Source of the DNA: Aquitalea aquatica | GTDB taxonomy: Bacteria > Pseudomonadota > Gammaproteobacteria > Burkholderiales > Chromobacteriaceae | Direction: 5' to 3' | DNA length: 64,000 nt | Assembly: GCF_013911085.1 (NCBI RefSeq) | Contig: NZ_JACERN010000039.1 | Span: 248,001 to 312,000 of the forward strand | Shown here: positions 58,067 to 64,000 of the stretch, in pieces | Layout of the letters: the number at the start of each line of letters is the position of its first letter | How positions within the stretch are numbered: the stretch's first letter is position 1 | Notes under the pieces: generated by a model | Databases searched by the model: none | What the model saw: the letters and a program-made list of their open reading frames with translations, nothing else | Told to the model about the DNA's origin: nothing | Translations under genes and position numbers: made by a program

Positions 58067-58093
58067 TTAGCACTCGTATATTGAGAGTGCTAG
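58067..58093 (-). promoter_or_regulatory. CIRCE operator (HrcA binding site) upstream of rpoH
   Basis: TTAGCACTC (58067-58075), nine bases, GAGTGCTAG (58085-58093), against the consensus TTAGCACTC-N9-GAGTGCTAA with one mismatch. It lies 32 to 58 bases before the rpoH start codon. A -10-like TATACG lies within the spacer. Confidence 0.9.
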
Positions 58094-58184
58094 CAAGCAA
58101 AGGTTCCAGCGTCAATGATTTTTCCTATCGAGCTGATAGCTTTTTCAGTGGAAAATCGCTGGGAATATTCTGCTGGTCGACATC

Positions 58185-58215
58185 GGCTGAATGTCACCAT
58201 AAGCGACATTCAGCC
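58185..58215 (-). other. Hairpin after ftsX
   Basis: Perfect eleven-base inverted repeat GGCTGAATGTC / GACATTCAGCC with a nine-base loop, directly downstream of the ftsX stop on the minus strand. It lacks a U-tract, so termination is uncertain. Confidence 0.5.
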
Positions 58216-58236
58216 AGAAGTGAAAGGGAATGATTG

Positions 58237-59145
58237 TTAACGAGGTTGAATCTGCCGCAGGTGATGGTCGGAAGCCAAGCGGGCACCCAGCATCGCCAGC
58301 AGGGCGGAAATAGCCAGTACGACAAGCAATTCGACAGGGCTGAGGCCGCGTAGCTGGACCGCTTCATTATACAGTTGGGCAAATTCGTGGATGGCGGGGT
58401 TGGCAGTGATCACCAGCCAGCTGGTCAGTCCCCATGCGGCGAGGCCGGCAAGCAAGCCCTGCCACATGGCGTGGTACATAAAGGGGCGACGGATAAAGCT
58501 GTCCGGCGCGCCAATCAGCTTGGCTACTTCGATTTCATCACGACGGGCCAGAATCTGCATCCGTACCGCATTGTGGGTGACCAGTACCAGAGCAATGCCC
58601 AATGCTGCGCCGAGAAACCAGGTTAGCTGCTTGCCCATTTCCACCATGCCGTACAGGCGCTTGGCCCAGCGGGCATCGAACTGGGCGGTTTCCACCATGG
58701 GCAGGCCGGATAGTTCTTTTTGCAGCATTTCCAGTTCGTGAGGTTCCAGTGTCTTGGGGGTGACCACAAAGGCGTCTGGCAGCGGGTTGTCAGTCAGGCC
58801 GTCACTCAGCCCAGGCAGGCCGTTGCGCTTTTCCAGATCGGACAGCGCCTGCTTCTTGCCGACGAAGCTGTAACTCTGGATGCGCGGATGCTTGGTCAGG
58901 GTGCTGGAGACGGCGGCAAGATCGGCTTCCTCGGCCGATTGCTCCATGAACAGGGTGATCTGTGGGGTTGCAGTGAGTCTGCCAGCCCATTCCTGGATGC
59001 TGCTCACTGTCAGATAAAGCGATAAGGGCAGAGCCAGCGCGATGGACAGCATCAACAGGGTGAGCAGGCTGCCGAAAGGTTGGCGCAGGATTTTGACCAG
59101 TGCCTGTCTGGCGCTTTGCCAGTTCAGGTAGAGAAAGTGTTTCAT
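58237..59145 (-). CDS. ftsX: Cell-division protein FtsX
   Basis: ABC-like membrane subunit which, with FtsE, regulates amidase activation and division-septum assembly. The 302-residue protein has an N-terminal helix (LLTLLMLSIALALPLSLYLTV), a periplasmic loop with the ECD (TPQITLFMEQSAEEADLAAVSSTL...LPDAFVV) and three C-terminal helices, the FtsX permease arrangement. It overlaps the ftsE stop by four bases (ATGA region at 59142-59145) and precedes rpoH. Confidence 0.96.
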   Translation of the reverse strand: MKHFLYLNWQSARQALVKILRQPFGSLLTLLMLSIALALPLSLYLTVSSIQEWAGRLTATPQITLFMEQSAEEADLAAVSSTLTKHPRIQSYSFVGKKQALSDLEKRNGLPGLSDGLTDNPLPDAFVVTPKTLEPHELEMLQKELSGLPMVETAQFDARWAKRLYGMVEMGKQLTWFLGAALGIALVLVTHNAVRMQILARRDEIEVAKLIGAPDSFIRRPFMYHAMWQGLLAGLAAWGLTSWLVITANPAIHEFAQLYNEAVQLRGLSPVELLVVLAISALLAMLGARLASDHHLRQIQPR

Positions 59146-59795
59146 GCGGCGAATTGTCCTTCCTTCAACCGGATGATGCGACGGCCATAGTCTTCCATCA
59201 GGGTTTCGTCATGGGCGGAAATCACCACGGTCACCCCAACCTGATGGAAAGATTTGAATAGTTCCATGATGTCCAGCGCGTAGGCCCGGTCGAGGTTGGC
59301 TGATGGTTCATCAGCCAGTAGCAAGCTGGGACGATGTACCACGGCACGGGCGATACACAAACGTTGTTGTTCGCCACCAGACAGACGGATCGGCATGGAT
59401 TTTTCCTTGGACAGCAGGCCGACTTTGTCCAGCGCGGCACGGACGCGGCGGGCGGCATCGCGGCGGTCAAAGCCGATGATGTCCAGTGGCAGCATCACAT
59501 TGTCGAAGACCGAGCGGTCGAACAGTAGCTTGTGGTCTTGGAATACCATGCCGATATGCTGGCGCACGTAGGGAATCTGACTGCTGCGCAGCTTGGACAG
59601 ATTCTGGCCACTTACTATGACGCTACCGCTGCTGGCGCGCTCGATGCCAGCCACCAGCTTGAGCAAGGTCGATTTGCCGGCACCGGAATGACCGGCCAGA
59701 AAGGCCATTTCACCGGTATCGATGGTAAAGGAAAGATTCTTCAGGGCTTCGTTGCCACCGGGATAACGCTTGGTGACCTGGTCGAACTGAATCAT
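59142..59795 (-). CDS. ftsE: Cell-division ATP-binding protein FtsE
   Basis: ABC ATPase, 217 residues, with Walker A AGHSGAGKST, the signature LSGGEQQRLCIARA, Walker B SLLLADEPSANLD and the switch histidine in VISAHDETLM. Forms a complex with FtsX and links ATP hydrolysis to septal peptidoglycan hydrolysis. Of two close start codons the ATG at 59795 (MIQFDQV) matches the family; the other at 59804 stands too close to the AGGGGA site. Confidence 0.97.
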   Translation of the reverse strand: MIQFDQVTKRYPGGNEALKNLSFTIDTGEMAFLAGHSGAGKSTLLKLVAGIERASSGSVIVSGQNLSKLRSSQIPYVRQHIGMVFQDHKLLFDRSVFDNVMLPLDIIGFDRRDAARRVRAALDKVGLLSKEKSMPIRLSGGEQQRLCIARAVVHRPSLLLADEPSANLDRAYALDIMELFKSFHQVGVTVVISAHDETLMEDYGRRIIRLKEGQFAA

Positions 59796-59908
59796 GCGCT
59801 GCATTCCCCTTGATCCTGAGTTGCAGGCCGGTGGATTTGCCAGGGCCTGCCGGGTGAGGCGTCGCCGGCAGGCAGTCGCCGGCGCAGGTCTCTATAAAAG
59901 TATGTCGA

Positions 59909-61027
59909 TCAGTCGAACAAGGCGTCGACATAATCCTTGCTGTTGAACGGGCGCAAATCGTCGATGCTTTCGCCCACACCGACAAACCGTAGCGGAATCG
60001 GCCGCTGCTTGGCAATGGCGGCAATCACGCCGCCCTTGGCCGTGCCATCCAACTTGGTCAGAATCAGCCCGGTCAGGCCCAGGGCATCGTCGAATACCTT
60101 GACCTGGCTGATGGCGTTCTGGCCGATGTTGGCATCCAGCACCAGAATGATTTCATGTGGTGCCTCCGGCAGCGCCTTCTGAATGACGCGTTTGACCTTC
60201 TTGATTTCTTCCATCAGATGCAGCTGGGTCGGCAGGCGACCCGCAGTATCCGCCAGGACGATGTCAATGCCACGGGCGGTAGCTGCCTGAATGGCGTCAA
60301 AACAGACGGCGGCGGCATCGCCACCCTGCTGGGCAATCACGGTGACATTGTTGCGCTCGCCCCAAGCCATCAGCTGTTCGCGCGCTGCGGCGCGGAAGGT
60401 ATCGCCAGCAGCCAGCAGCACGCTCTTGCCTTGCTGTTGATAGTATTTGGCCAGCTTGCCGATCGAGGTGGTCTTCCCGGCACCATTCACCCCGGCCATC
60501 ATGATGACAAAGGGCTTTTTGCCGCTGACATCCAGCGGTTTTTCCAGCGGGTGGATCAGATCATTGAGCGAATCCTTGAGTGCGCCCTTCAGCTCACTGC
60601 CGTCTTTCAGACCCTTCAGGCTGACGCGTTCGCGCACATCCTGCAGCAGGTGCACCGTGGCATCCATGCCCATGTCTGCGGTGAGCAGTACGGTTTCCAG
60701 CTCTTCGTACAACTCCTCGTCAATCTTGCCACCACCAAACAGACCGGCCAGCGACTTGCCCAGTTTGTCACGGGTTTTGGACAGCCCAGCCTTGAGGCGT
60801 TCGGTCCAGCTTTGCTTGCGAGCAGGCTGTTCTACTGTGGCACTGATAGGTGGCGGAGTCGGGATCTCCGGCGCAGCGAGCGGTGCCTCGGGGATGACCG
60901 GTGTGGCAAGCGGAGTGGCTTGCGAGGTGGCAGGAGCTGCCGCCGGGATGTCTGCCGGCTGGCTGGCTAAGGGTTCTGCAGCCGGGGTTTCAACCGGCTT
61001 TGGTTTTTTCTTGAAGAAACTGAACAT
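59909..61027 (-). CDS. ftsY: Signal-recognition-particle receptor FtsY
   Basis: GTPase that docks SRP-bound ribosomes at the membrane. The 372-residue product has a lysine-rich N-terminal tip (MFSFFKKKPKP), an unusual Pro/Ala-rich acidic-poor linker of about 60 residues, then the NG domain: helical N-domain from about 72, G1 GVNGAGKTTSIGKLA, G3 DTAGR, G4 TKLDGTAKGG. Its stop lies about 100 bases upstream of ftsE, a typical ftsY-ftsE-ftsX order. Confidence 0.97.
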   Translation of the reverse strand: MFSFFKKKPKPVETPAAEPLASQPADIPAAAPATSQATPLATPVIPEAPLAAPEIPTPPPISATVEQPARKQSWTERLKAGLSKTRDKLGKSLAGLFGGGKIDEELYEELETVLLTADMGMDATVHLLQDVRERVSLKGLKDGSELKGALKDSLNDLIHPLEKPLDVSGKKPFVIMMAGVNGAGKTTSIGKLAKYYQQQGKSVLLAAGDTFRAAAREQLMAWGERNNVTVIAQQGGDAAAVCFDAIQAATARGIDIVLADTAGRLPTQLHLMEEIKKVKRVIQKALPEAPHEIILVLDANIGQNAISQVKVFDDALGLTGLILTKLDGTAKGGVIAAIAKQRPIPLRFVGVGESIDDLRPFNSKDYVDALFD

Positions 61028-61767
61028 GCGTCTGCGTAGTCAACGATAGGCGATAAATGGCTAAATTGTATCCTTAAATCAGCAACAGGGCAGAAACGTT
61101 GGTGATGAAAGCCAGGGACAGGCAAATTAGCCATGGCCAATTGCGTTGGAGTTGCTGATCAGAAGGGTGATCTTCTTGGGCGGATTCAATAACGAATCAC
61201 CATTCCCAGCTTACTCCACCGAGTATGTACTCAGTAGATTCGGCAAGAAGGCTGGCGGGAAGGGGCGTGGCCAGTGATCTGTCAGGCTTGACGAGTATAG
61301 TGGGTGGCCATAGAGCAGTGCGCTTTCAGATTGGCAGCTCGCAACCGCCCTGATTTCAGTCTGCTTGGCGGCTAGGATTGAAACTGCCCTGACGTGGCAT
61401 GCAACTCCGGGCAGTTCTGCCATGGCAGGGCGATTTGGCTGCGTGTGCTTGAGCGGTATTGCAAAAGATGTGTGTGGGTGCGGGCACGATACATATATAG
61501 GGAATAGTGTGGTGCTGCCCGAGTGGCGCAGATCATGGTCGCGAGTCGCGAGTATCGTTTGGCCGAGGTAGAGCAAGCGCGGCGCTGTCGCGGAATATCA
61601 GCAGCGTGCGGTGGGCCGCAGCGCAGCCGCTTTGACGGCTCAGCCTGTTCCCCCTATAGACACTGTGACGACTGGTGCTACACCTTTAAGCGCCAATCTG
61701 CGCCAGATGCAGCAGGCCGGGCGGGAAAAGGGTAAACTCTCGCCCTTGAGTTTTTAGCCCAAGCGTC
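61028..61767. other. 740-base stretch with no convincing gene
   Basis: Between ftsY (minus) and rsmD (plus). All three frames on both strands are interrupted often. A minus-strand frame at 61211-61576 (121 codons) has proline, serine and histidine-rich content and no ribosome-binding site. On the plus strand, frame 61572-61757 is open for 61 codons with Ala/Thr/Gln-rich content ending LSPLSF, but lacks a start codon and site. The region also holds TTGACG near 61288 and a 7-base tandem GTCGCGA near 61539-61552. A decayed gene is possible. Confidence 0.5.
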
Positions 61768-62328
61768 ATGAATCAACAGCGAAACAAAGTCCGAATCATC
61801 GGCGGTCAGTACCGTCGTCGTTTGCTGCCCTTCCCCGATGCGGAAGGTTTGCGCCCAACACCCGATAGAGTGCGGGAGACCGTATTCAACTGGCTGGGCC
61901 AGGAGTTGCACGGCAAGCGCTGCCTCGACCTGTTTGCCGGCAGCGGTGCGCTCGGTTTCGAAGCGGCCTCGCGCGCAGCGACACGTGTGGTCATGGTGGA
62001 AAAATCGCGCAAGGTGGCGGAATCGCTCAAGGCCAATCGCCAGTTGCTGGCGGCGGCAGCCATCGAAGTCGTCCCGATGGATGCGTTGCTGTACCTGAAA
62101 AGCTGTCGAGAACAATTTGACATCATCTTCGCCGATCCGCCCTATGACTCAAGCTTGCTGCAGCAGGTATTGCCCTTGCTGCAGTCGCTGCTGGCTACTG
62201 ACGGCGTATTGTATTTCGAAGCCAGACACTGGCCAGAAAGTTTGCCAGGCTGGCAGATCGTGAAGCAGGACAAGGCCGGCATGGTGCATTACGCGCTGGT
62301 CCGGCCGATTGCTGAAGAATCGCTGTAA
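61768..62328 (+). CDS. rsmD: 16S rRNA (guanine-966-N2) methyltransferase
   Basis: SAM-dependent methylase of 16S rRNA. The 186-residue protein has VRIIGGQYRRRLLPFP, the RPTPDRVRETVFNWL block, LDLFAGSGALGFEAASR (SAM site), and the N6/N2-methylase catalytic motif FADPPYDSSL. The start at 61768 fits the family; the ribosome-binding site is weak. The gene is often next to coaD in other bacteria; here a ferredoxin follows after 100 bases. Confidence 0.96.
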   Translation: MNQQRNKVRIIGGQYRRRLLPFPDAEGLRPTPDRVRETVFNWLGQELHGKRCLDLFAGSGALGFEAASRAATRVVMVEKSRKVAESLKANRQLLAAAAIEVVPMDALLYLKSCREQFDIIFADPPYDSSLLQQVLPLLQSLLATDGVLYFEARHWPESLPGWQIVKQDKAGMVHYALVRPIAEESL

Positions 62329-62409
62329 TACGTAGGCGGGTCGCCGCATAAAGATATAACGGGGCGAACTTGCGACCACGCTGTACGGATGACACAATCA
62401 ATACTGTGA

Positions 62410-62679
<270 letters not shown>

Positions 62680-62710
62680 GTGAAGCTAAGTGCTTGATGC
62701 AAAAGACAGG

Positions 62711-62742
62711 GCCCCGCAGTTTGCGGGGCTTTGTTCTTTTTC
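62711..62742 (+). terminator. Terminator of the ferredoxin gene
   Basis: Stem GCCCCGCA / TGCGGGGC around GTT, followed by TTTGTTCTTTTT. Confidence 0.9.
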
Positions 62743-62777
62743 TGGCAAAAATAATGAAAAAAAATGCAGTACAGGTG

Positions 62778-62806
62778 TTGACGAAGGAGGAGGGTATCTA
62801 TACTAT
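62778..62806 (+). promoter_or_regulatory. Sigma-70 promoter of the tRNA-tuf operon
   Basis: TTGACG (62778-62783), a 17-base spacer, TACTAT (62801-62806), 12 bases before the tRNA-Tyr. Confidence 0.75.
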
Positions 62807-62818
62807 TCGGGTCTCTCA

Positions 62819-62904
62819 GGGGGGGTTACCCCAGCGGTCAACGGGTCCGGACTGTAAATCCGGCGGCTCAGCCTTCGAAGGTTCGAATCCTTCTCCCCCC
62901 ACCA
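62819..62904 (+). tRNA. tRNA-Tyr(GUA)
   Basis: 86 bases with CCA and a long variable arm. Acceptor GGGGGGG pairs with TCCCCCC (one G-U), anticodon loop CTGTAAA giving GUA, T-arm GAAGG TTCGAAT CCTTC. Confidence 0.96.
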
Positions 62905-62957
62905 GAATTTTTTACGTCTTGGCGGCGTGTAGTTTGAAGGCCGTATAGTTGTTGCAG

Positions 62958-63031
62958 GCGGGTGTAGCTCAATGGTAGAGCAGAAGCCTTCCAAGCTTAC
63001 GACGAGGGTTCGATTCCCTTCACCCGCTCCA
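62958..63031 (+). tRNA. tRNA-Gly(UCC)
   Basis: 74 bases with CCA. Acceptor GCGGGTG/CACCCGC, anticodon loop CTTCCAA giving UCC, T-arm GAGGG TTCGATT CCCTT with one mismatch-like pair. Confidence 0.95.
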
Positions 63032-63052
63032 AGCGTTAATGCCTGTTAAAGG

Positions 63053-63127
<75 letters not shown>

Positions 63128-63166
63128 CCCATTTGTTTGTAGTTATTCAAATCAGGAAATTTTGCC

Positions 63167-64000
63167 ATGGCTAAGGAAAAGTTCGAGCGGACCAAACCGC
63201 ACGTAAACGTCGGCACCATCGGTCACGTTGACCATGGTAAGACCACCCTGACCGCAGCGATCACCACCATTCTGTCGAAGAAGTTCGGTGGCGAAGCCAA
63301 GGACTACTCCCAGATCGACAGCGCGCCGGAAGAAAAGGCACGTGGTATTACCATTAATACCGCTCACGTAGAATACGAAACCGAAGCACGTCACTACGCT
63401 CACGTAGACTGCCCGGGTCACGCCGACTACGTTAAGAACATGATTACCGGTGCAGCCCAGATGGACGGCGCTATTCTGGTATGTTCAGCTGCTGACGGCC
63501 CGATGCCGCAAACTCGCGAACACATCCTGCTGTCCCGTCAGGTTGGCGTACCGTTCATCATCGTTTACCTGAACAAGGCTGACCTGGTTGACGACGCTGA
63601 GCTGCTGGAACTGGTTGAAATGGAAGTGCGCGATCTGCTGTCTTCCTACGACTTCCCGGGCGATGACACTCCGGTGGTAATCGGTTCGGCTCGTCTGGCA
63701 CTGGAAGGCGACCAATCCGAAATGGGCGAACCGTCCATCTTCCGCCTGGCCGATGCGCTGGACTCCTACATCCCGACTCCGGAACGTGCTGTTGACAAGC
63801 CGTTCCTGCTGCCGATCGAAGACGTATTCTCCATCTCCGGTCGTGGTACTGTAGTAACCGGTCGTGTAGAGCGTGGCATTGTTAAGGTTGGTGAAGAACT
63901 GGAAATCGTGGGCCTGAAGGCAACCGCGAAGACCACCTGCACCGGTGTTGAAATGTTCCGCAAGCTGCTGGATCAAGGTCAGGCTGGTGACAACGTAGGC
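63167..64000 (+). CDS. tuf: Elongation factor Tu, 3'-truncated by the window edge
   Basis: GTPase delivering aminoacyl-tRNA to the ribosome. The first 278 residues of about 396 are present. The G-domain motifs are GHVDHGKTT, the switch stretch [20 protein letters not shown] and NKADLVDD; domain 2 begins near [28 protein letters not shown]. Its position right after tRNA-Tyr, -Gly and -Thr is the classic tufB-type arrangement, where tRNAs and EF-Tu are transcribed together. Codon use is highly biased, as expected for a very abundant protein. Confidence 0.98.
   Translation, partial: MAKEKFERTKPHVNVGTIGHVDHGKTTLTAAITTILSKKFGGEAKDYSQIDSAPEEKARGITINTAHVEYETEARHYAHVDCPGHADYVKNMITGAAQMDGAILVCSAADGPMPQTREHILLSRQVGVPFIIVYLNKADLVDDAELLELVEMEVRDLLSSYDFPGDDTPVVIGSARLALEGDQSEMGEPSIFRLADALDSYIPTPERAVDKPFLLPIEDVFSISGRGTVVTGRVERGIVKVGEELEIVGLKATAKTTCTGVEMFRKLLDQGQAGDNVG

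Noticed and set aside
61211-61576. A 121-codon minus-strand frame upstream of ftsY
   Set aside because: No ribosome-binding site, unusual proline, serine and histidine content, no recognisable domain.
61523-61735. A 70-codon plus-strand frame before rsmD
   Set aside because: Cys/Arg-rich product with no motif and no ribosome-binding site; another frame over the same bases looks more protein-like, and neither is convincing.
62694-62948. A short plus-strand frame across the tRNA-Tyr gene
   Set aside because: It reads through a terminator and a tRNA; clearly not coding.

Overview
The window reads as ordinary chromosome of a betaproteobacterium of the order Neisseriales, most like Chromobacteriaceae (Chromobacterium, Aquitalea, Vogesella and relatives). 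This is inferred from gene order and content: lysM-dprA-smg-topA, def-fmt-htpX-rsmB-DUF4390-ntrYX, lptD-surA-pdxA beside amgK-murU, type IV pilins followed by PglL-type O-glycosyltransferases, and tRNA-Tyr/Gly/Thr-tuf. Species is not resolvable by eye. About 60 protein genes are supported, with nine tRNAs, one FMN riboswitch, one CIRCE operator, a sigma-54 promoter and many hairpin terminators. No rRNA, CRISPR array, prophage, insertion sequence or toxin/defence island is seen.

Layout. 1-3.4 kb: 3' part of gshB, dgkA, and small unknown membrane proteins. 3.4-8.5 kb (minus): a LysM protein, dprA and smg, then a terminator and topA. 8.6-16.4 kb (plus): a seven-gene run from def to ntrX linking formyl-Met processing, membrane proteolysis, rRNA methylation and an NtrY/NtrX two-component system whose regulator has a degenerate AAA+ domain. 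16.5-21.3 kb: a MoeB/ThiF enzyme, a TlpA-like thioredoxin, a thioesterase, a TonB-like protein, Dps, FxsA and CutA. 21.4-22.0 kb: three tandem pairs of tRNA-Lys(UUU)/tRNA-Lys(CUU). 22.1-31 kb: small exported proteins, pyrE, xth, sulfurtransferase, HIT protein, a CNNM/CorC-type membrane protein, an Asr-like acid-shock protein behind 10-bp-phased TTACA repeats, isochorismatase and GST.

31-46 kb: a 1280-residue FAD/Fe-S oxidoreductase; pdxA-surA-lptD (outer-membrane biogenesis and vitamin B6) divergent from amgK-murU (cell-wall sugar recycling); ruvC, a UbiA-type prenyltransferase and ruvA; ribB under an FMN riboswitch; ruvB. 46-52 kb: an amidotransferase, a low-GC outer-membrane barrel protein, proB, a large PilZ-signature protein and bioA. 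52.4-57.1 kb: two tandem type IV pilins from a sigma-54-type promoter and two different PglL-like O-oligosaccharyltransferases, a probable pilin production and glycosylation module; its first three genes are visibly AT-richer than the surroundings. 57-64 kb: rpoH with a CIRCE operator, ftsE-ftsX, ftsY, a 740-base stretch without a convincing gene, rsmD, a 2[4Fe-4S] ferredoxin, and tRNA-Tyr/Gly/Thr followed by the 5' part of tuf.

I do not find a wholly new multi-gene system. The best leads are regulatory and comparative: CIRCE control of rpoH, an RstA-box-like promoter on the asr homologue, a sigma-54-type response regulator that has lost the sigma-54 machinery, the two-pilin/two-PglL locus with a terminator abutting the first PglL start codon, and the triplicated lysine tRNA pair.
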